From an uncultured Oscillospiraceae bacterium (lineage in GTDB: Bacteria; Bacillota; Clostridia; Oscillospirales; Oscillospiraceae): 32,449 bases of DNA. The DNA is taken from the NCBI GenBank assembly GCA_934574095.1, contig CAKTMW010000020.1, positions 1 through 32,449 of the forward strand, given 5' to 3'. Under the pieces are notes generated by a model that was given only the letters and a program-made list of their open reading frames with translations, ran no database searches and was not told the DNA's origin. The translations under genes and the position numbers were made by a program. Every line of letters starts with the position of its first letter. The first letter of the stretch is position 1. Positions 23,036-29,559 of the stretch are shown in pieces.

Positions 23036-23063
23036 ATTGTACCAGATGGGGCGAAAAACGCAA
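23036..23063 (-). promoter_or_regulatory. Promoter that fixes the TTG start
   Basis: On the minus strand TTGCGT, a 16-nt spacer and TACAAT with TGG before it (extended -10). The in-frame ATG at 23037 overlaps this -10. Confidence 0.6.
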
Positions 23064-23124
23064 CCGACCAGCGGTTTACCGTCCGCTTATCACCGGAGAA
23101 AAACGAATTATATGGGACAAACGG

Positions 23125-23152
23125 TTGCGAAATGTTAAAATTGTGCTATAAT
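23125..23152 (+). promoter_or_regulatory. Promoter of pncB
   Basis: TTGCGA, a 16-nt spacer and TATAAT. The ~70-nt leader contains GGGGCG-GCTG-CGCCCC; no known NAD riboswitch was recognised. Confidence 0.7.
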
Positions 23153-23228
23153 AAATAGATACTTTGCGCCTCACGGGGCGGCTGCGCCCCACACGAGGTA
23201 TTATTGAGAATTTGAGGTTTGACAGGAC

Positions 23229-24680
23229 ATGAATACTGCTGAAAAGCTGAACATGACCATGCTGTGCGACTTTTACGAGTTGACCATGGGCAACGGATAC
23301 TTCCGCAACGGATACAAGGACCGCATCACCTATTTCGATGTGTTCTTCCGCAAGGTACCCGACCAGGGCGGCTTCGCCATCGCCGCGGGTCTGGAGCAGC
23401 TGATCGACTACATTGAAAATCTGCACTTCAGCGAGGAGGACATCGCCTATCTGCGGGGCCGCAATCTGTTCTGCGAGGAATTTCTGGACTATCTGAAGAA
23501 CTTCCGCTTCACCGGCGACATCTACGCCATCCCCGAGGGTACCCCCGTATTTCCCCGGGAGCCCCTGGTGGTGGTCCGCGCCCCGTCTATCGAGGCCCAG
23601 CTCATCGAGACCTTCACGCTGCTGACCATCAACCACCAGAGCCTTATCGCCACCAAGGCCAACCGCATCTGCCGGGCCGCCAACGGCCGCACGGTGCTGG
23701 AGTTCGGCTCCCGCCGTGCCCAGGGTGCGGACGCGGCCATCATCGGCGCACGGGCGGCCTATATCGGCGGCTGCGCCGGCACCGCCTGCACCATCTCCGA
23801 CCAGCTGTACGGCGTCCCCGCCGGCGGCACCATGGCCCACGCCTGGGTGCAGATGTTTGACAGCGAGTACGAGGCCTTCAAGACCTACTGCGAGACCTAT
23901 CCCACCAACGCCACGCTGCTGGTGGACACCTACAACACCCTGAAATCCGGCGTACCCAACGCCATCCGGGCCTTCAACGAGGTGCTGCGCCCCCTGGGCA
24001 TCAGCAAGTGCGGCATCCGCCTGGACAGCGGCGACATGGCCTATCTCAGCCAGAAGGCCCGCAAGATGCTGGACGAGGCCGGCTGGCCCGAGTGCCAGAT
24101 CAGCGTGTCCAACTCCCTGGACGAGCGGCTGATCCAGAACCTGTTCCTGCAGGGGGCCCAGATCGACATGTTCGGCGTGGGCGAGCGGATGATCACCGCC
24201 AAAAGCGAGCCGGTGTTCGGCGGCGTGTACAAGCTGACCGCCGTGGAGAACGAGCAGGGCGAGATCATCCCCAAGATCAAGTGCAGTGAAAACGTGGAGA
24301 AGATCACCATCCCCCACTTCAAGAAGGTCTACCGCCTGTACAACAAGGACAACGGCAAGGCCATTGCCGACTACATGACCGTCCATGACGAGGTGGTGGA
24401 CGAGAACGAGCCGCTGATGCTGTTCGACCCCTACGCCACCTGGAAGACCAAGAACGTGTGCAATTTCCAGGCCCGCGAGCTGCTGGTGCCGGTGTTCCTG
24501 AAGGGCAAAAAGGTGTATAAATCCCCTGCACTGAAGGATATTCAGACCTACTGCAAGCAGCAGGTGAATACCCTGTGGGACGAGATCAAGCGCTTCGATA
24601 ACCCCCAGACCTACTACGTGGACCTCAGTCAGAAGCTGTGGGACATCCAGCAGGAGCTGCTGCGGAAGAACCGGAACTGA
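23229..24680 (+). CDS. pncB: Nicotinate phosphoribosyltransferase
   Basis: A 483-residue cytosolic enzyme joining nicotinate and PRPP to form nicotinate mononucleotide in NAD salvage. It shows the family start LNMTMLCDFYELTMGNGYF, the active-site block FGSRRAQGADAAI, GCAGTACTISDQLYGVPAGG and then GTMAHAWVQMF with its conserved histidine, and the phosphate-site region IRLDSGDMAYLSQ. The length fits the clostridial type. The ATG follows a weak GACAGGAC site. It is transcribed alone; no nicotinamidase gene is in view. Confidence 0.95.
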   Translation: MNTAEKLNMTMLCDFYELTMGNGYFRNGYKDRITYFDVFFRKVPDQGGFAIAAGLEQLIDYIENLHFSEEDIAYLRGRNLFCEEFLDYLKNFRFTGDIYAIPEGTPVFPREPLVVVRAPSIEAQLIETFTLLTINHQSLIATKANRICRAANGRTVLEFGSRRAQGADAAIIGARAAYIGGCAGTACTISDQLYGVPAGGTMAHAWVQMFDSEYEAFKTYCETYPTNATLLVDTYNTLKSGVPNAIRAFNEVLRPLGISKCGIRLDSGDMAYLSQKARKMLDEAGWPECQISVSNSLDERLIQNLFLQGAQIDMFGVGERMITAKSEPVFGGVYKLTAVENEQGEIIPKIKCSENVEKITIPHFKKVYRLYNKDNGKAIADYMTVHDEVVDENEPLMLFDPYATWKTKNVCNFQARELLVPVFLKGKKVYKSPALKDIQTYCKQQVNTLWDEIKRFDNPQTYYVDLSQKLWDIQQELLRKNRN

Positions 24681-24719
24681 GGTGGGGTGCATAAACCACC
24701 GCACCATCGTTATTTCTTC

Positions 24720-24745
24720 GTAGGGGCGGACGACCCTGTCCGCCC
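24720..24745. repeat. R2 palindrome
   Basis: GTAGGGGCGGAC-GACCCT-GTCCGCCC with an 8-bp stem. Its GTAGGGGCGG head recurs near 20703-20712. Confidence 0.65.
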
Positions 24746-24840
24746 GTGCGCAGCGAAAACGTTCCTTGTGATGTCATTCCGAACCAGTGGCCGACGTCAC
24801 TGGTGTGGGAATCCGTAATCCTATCCCGGAAAGGGGGGGC

Positions 24841-24878
24841 GGATTGCCACGCCAGTCTGCGGACTGGCTCGCAATGAC
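24841..24878. repeat. Palindromic intergenic repeat, family R1, copy 2
   Basis: Same 38-nt unit as 95-132, with stem CCAGTC / GACTGG and loop TGCG. The flanking arms GGATTGCCACG and CTCGCAATGAC are identical in both copies; only loop and stem-tip bases differ. Confidence 0.8.
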
Positions 24879-24880
24879 CT

Positions 24881-24914
24881 CCGTAGGGGCCGGCGTCCTC
24901 GACGGCCCCTACGG
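24881..24914. repeat. R2-type perfect inverted repeat
   Basis: CCGTAGGGGCCG and CGGCCCCTACGG form a 12-bp stem around a 10-nt loop. Confidence 0.7.
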
Positions 24915-24919
24915 TAACA

Positions 24920-24964
24920 CCCCTCTCAGTCCGCTGCGCGGCCAGCTCCCCCATAGAGGGAGCC
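24920..24964. repeat. R3 repeat, inverted copy
   Basis: The complement contains TGGCTCCCTC and GGACTGAGAGGG in the same order as the R3 unit at 25028-25080, with a diverged middle. Confidence 0.5.
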
Positions 24965-25027
24965 AAGATCGGCATTTTCGCTGCCGTAACTGCCTGCGTT
25001 TGACGCAAAAGCCAAAGGCCCTGCCCC

Positions 25028-25080
25028 CCTTGGCTCTCCCTTTGGGAGAGCTGTCAGCCGAATAGGCTGACTGAGAGGGC
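25028..25080. repeat. R3 repeat, copy 2
   Basis: CTCTCCC-TTT-GGGAGAG is followed by CAGCCGAATAGGCTG and CTGAGAGGG. The layout matches 1110-1161. Confidence 0.65.
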
Positions 25081-25132
25081 CGCCCCTGTGCAATTTCCCC
25101 CGTTATCCCCCTTTACCCCCGAAAGGAGACCC

Positions 25133-26686
25133 ATGAAGAAGCACCAGGTACAACAGAAGACAGAACGGCGGATCGGCGCGGGCTTGCGGCTTGTGCTGGT
25201 GGCAGTGCTGCTGCTGGCGCAGATCGCGCTGGTGGTGGGCCTGTCGCTGCTGCTGCAGCAGAAGATGGCGCTGGCCTATACCCTGCTGGAGGTACTGGCG
25301 CTGATCGTTGCCGGGCGCATCTACACCCGGCCCGGCAGCAGCAGCTACAAGATCGGCTGGATACTGCTGATCCTGGCGGTGCCGGTGGCGGGCCTGATCC
25401 TGTACTGGCTGTGGAACGGCGAGCGGACCGCCAAGCGGCTGACGCTGAAAAAGCTGTCCCTGCCGCCGGAGAGCACGGTTCAGGAAGAGCAGTGTGCCGC
25501 CGCCATGGCGTCGCTGCAGCAGCGGGAACCGGAGTGGAGCCGCTTGGCCTGCTATATGCAGCGCCACGGCTTCCCCCTGTACGACGGCACCGAGACCGTC
25601 TATCTGGACACCGGCGAGTCGTATCTGATCGACCTGCTGGCCCACCTGGAGCAGGCAAAGCGCTTCATCTTCCTGGAGTACTACATCGTGGCACGGGGCG
25701 AGATATTCGACCGGGTGCTGGATATCTTCCGCCGCAAGCGGGCGGAAGGTGTGGAGATCAAGTTCCTCTTTGACGATTTCGGCAGCATGATGCGCTTTGA
25801 CAGCGCGGAGATCGACGCGCTGGAGGAGATCGGCGTGGAGGTCATGGTGTTCAACCCGGTGCACCAATACGTAAACCGGCTGTACTTCAACTACCGGGAC
25901 CACCGTAAGATCGCCTGCATCGACGGCGAGGTGGCCTATACCGGCGGCGCCAATCTGGCGGACGAGTACGCCAACCTGGTGGAACGCTTCGGCTATTGGA
26001 AGGACTGCGGCGTCCGCCTGACGGGCCGGGGCGCCTGGGGTCTGACGCGGGAGTTCATCCACCTGTGGGAGCGGATGGGCGGCGCACTGCAAAACGGTTA
26101 CGACTTCTACCGGCCTCATTTCAGCGCCGAAGGTCAGGGCTTCGTCCAGCCCTTTGTGGACGGGCCGGACAACAACCCCATCAATACCGCCGAGGACGCA
26201 TTTTTGCAGCTGATCGGCGGCGCGAAGGAAACGCTGACCGTTACCACGCCGTATCTGGCTATCGATGAACCCATGATGCGGGCCCTGTGTCTGGCAGCGG
26301 ACAGCGGCGTCAAGGTACAGCTGCTGATGCCCGGCATCCCGGACCACAAATTCGCCTATCTGGTGGCGGAGAGCTACTGGGGCGAGCTGCTGCGCCACGG
26401 GGTGGAGATATACACCTTCACGCCGGGGCTGCTGCACGGCAAAACCGTGCTGGCAGACGGAAAAATCGCCTTCGTCGGCTCGGTGAACATGGACTACCGC
26501 AGCTTCCAGCTGCACTTCGAGTGCGGTACACTGCTGTACGGTACGGCGGTCTCCCAGCCGCTGGCGGAGGATATGTCACGGATCATCGCCGCCGGGAAAC
26601 GGATGACTATGAAGGACTGGAAGGCCCGGCCCTGGTACCGCAAGGCCCTTGGCACACTGCTGCGGCTGTTCGCCATGTGGATGTGA
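25133..26686 (+). CDS. cls: Cardiolipin synthase, phospholipase D family
   Basis: A 517-residue membrane enzyme that condenses two phosphatidylglycerol molecules to cardiolipin and glycerol. The N-terminus has three hydrophobic segments (about 18-43, 48-62 and 70-90). Two HKD motifs follow: HRKIACIDGEVAYTGGANLADEY and, near the end, HGKTVLADGKIAFVGSVNMDYRSF. FIFLEYYIVARGEIFDRVLD and FLFDDFGSM before the first motif are typical of bacterial Cls. Start 25133 follows GAAAGGAGACCC. A membrane gene follows 25 bp downstream and is probably cotranscribed. No promoter was picked out in the repeat island. Confidence 0.95.
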   Translation: MKKHQVQQKTERRIGAGLRLVLVAVLLLAQIALVVGLSLLLQQKMALAYTLLEVLALIVAGRIYTRPGSSSYKIGWILLILAVPVAGLILYWLWNGERTAKRLTLKKLSLPPESTVQEEQCAAAMASLQQREPEWSRLACYMQRHGFPLYDGTETVYLDTGESYLIDLLAHLEQAKRFIFLEYYIVARGEIFDRVLDIFRRKRAEGVEIKFLFDDFGSMMRFDSAEIDALEEIGVEVMVFNPVHQYVNRLYFNYRDHRKIACIDGEVAYTGGANLADEYANLVERFGYWKDCGVRLTGRGAWGLTREFIHLWERMGGALQNGYDFYRPHFSAEGQGFVQPFVDGPDNNPINTAEDAFLQLIGGAKETLTVTTPYLAIDEPMMRALCLAADSGVKVQLLMPGIPDHKFAYLVAESYWGELLRHGVEIYTFTPGLLHGKTVLADGKIAFVGSVNMDYRSFQLHFECGTLLYGTAVSQPLAEDMSRIIAAGKRMTMKDWKARPWYRKALGTLLRLFAMWM

Positions 26687-26711
26687 CCCTTTGAGAGCAA
26701 GGAGACCCGAT

Positions 26712-27308
26712 ATGAAACTGTTGGAACCGAAATTCCGCCGTCTGGTGCGGGCGCTGGCTATCCCCGCCGTGGTGATCTTTGCGCTGTCCATCATCGCTAT
26801 GGTAACGGGGACCATGGCCCTGTCTTACAGCGGCGTGGCCGCCGACGACGCAAGGCGGCTCTATCTGGGCCAGGGCGGAAAAATCGAGGTATACGAGGAC
26901 GGGCAAAAGGTGTCCGCCATCACGCCCCACGTGGACAAGAGCTTTCTGTTCACTGTGCGGGACGGACAGCTGCTGCTGTCCACCGGAAAAACTGTTGTCA
27001 CACTGGATCTGCAGGGCAATGAGGTGGAGCAGCAGGCCGACGAGGACGGCGCGCTGTACAAGGAGCTGAAGGCCCAGCGCCGCAGCTTCACCGCCGCTGA
27101 CGGCACGGTGTACACCCTGCGCCATGAGATGCTGGCGGCACAGGTGGTCACGGACAGCGGCAGCGTGGTATTCAGCGAGCCGGGCTGGGCCAACGTTCTG
27201 AAGCCGCTGCTGGCACTGGCGGGCCTGTACGTGATCTTTGCCGCCGGATATATCGCGCTGGATCGCTTTGCCACGCTGGAGGCCGCCGGCCATCTGGATC
27301 AGGTGTAA
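26712..27308 (+). CDS. Membrane protein of unknown function
   Basis: A 198-residue protein with hydrophobic segments near 12-40 (LVRALAIPAVVIFALSIIAMVTGTMAL) and 161-182 (VLKPLLALAGLYVIFAAGYIAL). Between them lies a ~120-residue hydrophilic part with short beta-like units (KIEVYEDGQKVSAI, GKTVVTLDLQGNEV), likely outside the membrane. I recognise no family. Start 26712 follows CAAGGAGACCCGAT. It is 25 bp after cls, so a link to membrane lipid function is possible but unproven. Confidence 0.72.
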   Translation: MKLLEPKFRRLVRALAIPAVVIFALSIIAMVTGTMALSYSGVAADDARRLYLGQGGKIEVYEDGQKVSAITPHVDKSFLFTVRDGQLLLSTGKTVVTLDLQGNEVEQQADEDGALYKELKAQRRSFTAADGTVYTLRHEMLAAQVVTDSGSVVFSEPGWANVLKPLLALAGLYVIFAAGYIALDRFATLEAAGHLDQV

Positions 27309-27338
27309 AAAAATGGCAGATTTTTCTGCCGGCACGTA

Positions 27339-27367
27339 TTGACAAAAACCTACCTGTGTGCTATGAT
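27339..27367 (+). promoter_or_regulatory. Promoter of thiT
   Basis: TTGACA, a 17-nt spacer and TATGAT, directly upstream of the TPP riboswitch. Confidence 0.88.
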
Positions 27368-27376
27368 GACGCTACA

Positions 27377-27475
27377 ATACAAGGGGTGCTGGTGCAAACC
27401 GGCTGAGATACAGCGTATCGCTGCTGTGATCCCTCGAACCTGATCCGGATAATGCCGGCGTAGGAATGTGGTCAT
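27377..27475 (+). promoter_or_regulatory. TPP riboswitch (THI element)
   Basis: Conserved words in the right order: AAGGGGTGC, GGCTGAGAT, ATCCCTCGAACCTGATCCGG and ATAATGCCGGCGTAGGAA. These form the thiamine pyrophosphate aptamer. It lies between a promoter and a terminator ahead of a thiamine transporter, so TPP should switch transcription off. Confidence 0.96.
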
Positions 27476-27487
27476 AGTGATGATTTT

Positions 27488-27523
27488 CACCGCATTGCAT
27501 CGCCGCAATGCGGTGTTTCTTTT
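27488..27523 (+). terminator. Riboswitch-controlled terminator
   Basis: CACCGCATTGC and GCAATGCGGTG form an 11-bp stem with loop ATCGCC, then TTTCTTTT. It is the expression platform of the TPP riboswitch. Confidence 0.88.
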
Positions 27524-27589
27524 GCGGAGCGTACCTCCCACGGAAAGACCGCAGCGGTCAGACTATGTTTTCTTAGGAGGTAACAACAA

Positions 27590-28150
27590 ATGAATCACAT
27601 GAAGCTTCGCGCCCTGTGCGAGGGTGCTGTTCTGGTGGCTGTGGCAGAGATCCTCAGCTTTATCAAGCTGTGGGAGATGCCCTGGGGCGGCAGCGTCGTG
27701 CTGTCCATGGTTCCGCTGGTGCTGTATGCCGTGCGCTGGGGCCTTGGGCCTGGCCTGCTGAGCGGCTTTGTTTTCGGCGTGCTGCAGTTCGTATTTGACG
27801 GCGGCTTTGCCATCGGCTGGCAGTCTATTATCGGCGACTATCTGCTGGCCTTCACCGTGCTGGGCTTTGCCGGTCTGGTGGCCCGCAAGAAGAGCGGCGT
27901 CTTCACCGGTACGCTGATTGCCGGCTTTGCCCGGTTCCTGGTCCACTATGTGGTGGGCGCCACCATCTGGGCCGCGTATATGCCCGATGTATTCTTCGGC
28001 ATGACCATGAAGTCCCCCTGGTTCTATTCCCTGCTGTACAACCTAGCCTATATGCTGCCCAACATCGCCATCACCCTGGTGGTCTTTGCCGTGGCCTATA
28101 AGCCCCTGAAGAAGTATCTGACGGGCGAGGACCTGCTGGCCGCCAAGTAA
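27590..28150 (+). CDS. thiT: Energy-coupled thiamine transporter substrate-binding subunit ThiT
   Basis: A 186-residue membrane protein with six helices, the S component of an ECF transporter that binds thiamine. The family signature is visible in WEMPWGGSVVLSMVPLVLYAVRWG and in LQFVFDGGFAIGWQSIIGDYLLAF. The C-terminal region has SPWFYSLLYNLAYMLPNIAI. It needs the shared ECF ATPases and EcfT, which are not in the window. The ATG follows TAGGAGGTAACAACAA. The TPP riboswitch upstream confirms the vitamin. Confidence 0.95.
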   Translation: MNHMKLRALCEGAVLVAVAEILSFIKLWEMPWGGSVVLSMVPLVLYAVRWGLGPGLLSGFVFGVLQFVFDGGFAIGWQSIIGDYLLAFTVLGFAGLVARKKSGVFTGTLIAGFARFLVHYVVGATIWAAYMPDVFFGMTMKSPWFYSLLYNLAYMLPNIAITLVVFAVAYKPLKKYLTGEDLLAAK

Positions 28151-28227
28151 TTTACTTCGCTATTCTTCTCTCTCCCCTGTCGTTATACCCTCTGGCTTCC
28201 GCGTCTCTGTGCCGGGACGTGAGCCAA

Positions 28228-28266
28228 CCGAAAACCCCCGCCGTATGGCGGGGGTTTTCGGCTTTT
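28228..28266 (+). terminator. Terminator of thiT
   Basis: CCGAAAACCCCCGCC and GGCGGGGGTTTTCGG form a 15-bp stem with loop GTAT, followed by CTTTT. Confidence 0.88.
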
Positions 28267-28268
28267 AC

Positions 28269-28301
28269 TTGCCCCAAAAGGGCTATGCCCTTTTGGGGCA
28301 A
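28269..28301. repeat. Stand-alone perfect 15-bp palindrome
   Basis: TTGCCCCAAAAGGGC and GCCCTTTTGGGGCAA with loop TAT, eight bases after the thiT terminator stem. No U-tract follows on the plus strand, so it is not an obvious second terminator. Confidence 0.7.
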
Positions 28302-28339
28302 AATTAAGAATCGCTCCGACCCGCGCTTTTTCTACTGGA

Positions 28340-28433
28340 GTGCGGCAAAAATCAAGACGGATACTACGGCGGCACAGCCGCCGAGATCGGATGCTAAAAA
28401 TATGCCACTGGTATATTTTCTTAACGCACCGAC
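28340..28433. repeat. R4 94-nt two-hairpin element, copy 2
   Basis: Same length and order as 1175-1268. Hairpin 1 is CGGCGGC-ACA-GCCGCCG; hairpin 2 is AAAATATGCC-ACT-GGTATATTTT, where one G-C pair has become G-T. Sequence outside the 94 nt is unrelated to that around copy 1, which marks the element borders. Confidence 0.75.
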
Positions 28434-28512
28434 GCGGCAAAAAATGATCCAAATTGTTCGCCGCCATAACGGGCGGCGAATTCTGCGAAGCTTTTTTGGC
28501 GGACTGCAACCA

Positions 28513-28538
28513 ACCCTCCACCATGAAAACGGCGGAGG
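28513..28538 (-). terminator. Possible weak terminator of the SGNH gene
   Basis: On the minus strand CCTCCGCC pairs with GGTGGAGG around a T-rich loop. The downstream T-run is short (TTGGTTG). Confidence 0.4.
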
Positions 28539-28548
28539 GCGGTTTATT

Positions 28549-29235
28549 TCATTCTTGATCCAATTTAGGCCGCAGCCAGTCGGCCAGCGTGTCAAACAGC
28601 TTGCCGTAGCCCTCCATGGTCATGTGGATGCCGTCGGCAGACAGCAGGTCGTTCATATGGTGGTCCGCTAGAAACGCTTGGCGCACATGGATCAGGGGCA
28701 CATTGTTGCCGTAGGCCAGCTCCGTGACGGTGTCGCTGTACAACTCCTGATGGCGGTAGATCATATCCTCGTCCCCCAGCCAGCGTAGGATGGCACTGCG
28801 ATCCAGCCCGTTGCGGCAGATAAAGCGCAGATAACGGCGCGGGTCAATGGGCGGCAGGCTCATCAGCACCGGCTGGACCCCCTGCTGATACAGCACCTTC
28901 AGCATATTCTCCAACGTTCGGCGGAAGGTTTCCCGCTTCGTATGGGGCTGGTGATCGGCGGCGGGGTCGGCGGCGATGGCGGCCCAGTCGTAGTCGCTGT
29001 CGTTGCCGCCGTAGCAGATCAGGGCATAGTCGGCATCCAATCCCCGCGCCGCGTCGTGCTCCACCAGCGACAGGCCCTTGGACACGGTGGCGCCCATCTT
29101 GGCCCGGTTCGTCACCTGCACCCGGTCAGAGGGATAGCGGGCCATGATCTCCGGCAGGTGAAAATGGTATTTCAGCTCCTCGTCCGGTACAGTGGCCTTC
29201 AGCAGCGAATCTCCGTAAATATACACGTTGCGCAT
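28549..29235 (-). CDS. SGNH/GDSL-type hydrolase
   Basis: A 228-residue cytosolic esterase-like protein. Block I is YIYGDSLLKATV with nucleophile S10. G50 in KMGATVSKG may be block II. Block III is CYGGNDSDYDW with N78, and block V is SADGIHMTMEGYGKL with D201 and H204. All catalytic positions are present. No signal peptide was found. It resembles SGNH hydrolases thought to deacetylate carbohydrates or cleave small esters; substrate unknown. ATG 29235 follows GGGAGGTGCTTCGTG; GTG 29238 is an alternative one codon earlier. It has its own promoter, divergent from ssnA. Confidence 0.85.
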   Translation of the reverse strand: MRNVYIYGDSLLKATVPDEELKYHFHLPEIMARYPSDRVQVTNRAKMGATVSKGLSLVEHDAARGLDADYALICYGGNDSDYDWAAIAADPAADHQPHTKRETFRRTLENMLKVLYQQGVQPVLMSLPPIDPRRYLRFICRNGLDRSAILRWLGDEDMIYRHQELYSDTVTELAYGNNVPLIHVRQAFLADHHMNDLLSADGIHMTMEGYGKLFDTLADWLRPKLDQE

Positions 29236-29264
29236 CACGAAGCACCTCCCAAATCTTTACATCT

Positions 29265-29293
29265 AATATAGCACACAAGATGAACTGTGTCAA
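29265..29293 (-). promoter_or_regulatory. Promoter of the SGNH hydrolase gene
   Basis: On the minus strand TTGACA, a 17-nt spacer and TATATT. Confidence 0.85.
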
Positions 29294-29360
29294 TATACAA
29301 TTTGTAAGTTGGGGGCTGAAAAATTTCAGGGATTTTTCATGCAAAGGCAACAATTAGGTC

Positions 29361-29389
29361 TTGCATACGACACGTTTTTCAGGTAAAAT
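29361..29389 (+). promoter_or_regulatory. Promoter of the ssnA operon
   Basis: TTGCAT, a 17-nt spacer and TAAAAT. Transcription would start near 29396, leaving a ~164-nt leader. A near palindrome CTGAAAAATTTCAG (29316-29329) lies between this promoter and the divergent one. Confidence 0.65.
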
Positions 29390-29395
29390 AGAGGA

Positions 29396-29510
29396 GACAA
29401 TCCAAGATTGGTAGCTGTAAGGAAGTGCTTCGCGCACGGGCTGCAACTATCACTCGGCGCAATGGCTTGAGTGTTTCAGACTTCGTTGAGGTCTGGAACA
29501 TTTTTTGCAT
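29396..29510 (+). promoter_or_regulatory. Structured ssnA leader, candidate riboswitch or attenuator
   Basis: The ~115-nt leader segment holds three stems. Stem 1: GTAGC (29411-29415) with GCTGC (29440-29444), enclosing GTGC-TTCGC-GCAC (29425-29437). Stem 2: CACTC (29451-29455) with GAGTG (29469-29473) around a 13-nt loop. Stem 3: GTTTCAGAC (29473-29481) with GTCTGGAAC (29491-29499), then ATTTTTTGCATTTT, an intrinsic terminator 50-60 nt ahead of the ssnA start. Stems 2 and 3 share base 29473. No leader peptide is evident. I do not recognise it as a known riboswitch class; a purine-related ligand is a guess from the genes it precedes. Confidence 0.6.
29473..29506 (+). terminator. Intrinsic terminator within the ssnA leader
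   Basis: A 9-bp stem (one G-T pair), extendable to 12 bp with loop GTT, followed by six T. It precedes the ssnA ribosome site, so it must be bypassed for expression. Confidence 0.75.
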
Positions 29511-29559
29511 TTTGCGGCAGTGGTGGTCTATTGGAACTTTTTTACAGGAGGAAACGACC

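Larger units (their letters stand above)
24681..25132. other. Repeat island between pncB and cardiolipin synthase
   Basis: 452 bp without a gene. In order it holds an R2 unit (24720-24745), a segment with inverted halves CCAGTGGC / TCACTGG near 24784-24808, an R1 unit (24841-24878), a perfect R2-type inverted repeat (24881-24914), an inverted R3 unit (24920-24964) and a direct R3 unit (25028-25080). Almost the whole gap is made of recurring palindromes. Confidence 0.75.
28151..28548. other. Gap between thiT and SGNH hydrolase
   Basis: 398 bp without a gene. It holds the thiT terminator, a perfect 15-bp stand-alone palindrome (28269-28301), R4 copy 2 (28340-28433) and a TTCGCCGCC / GGCGGCGAA hairpin (28457-28480). 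Confidence 0.7.

Noticed and set aside
23076..24707. A 543-codon open frame on the minus strand opposite pncB
   Set aside because: It is the complement of a well-conserved enzyme gene, has no ribosome site and a composition of mostly Val, Leu, Gly and His, typical of antisense frames in GC-rich DNA.
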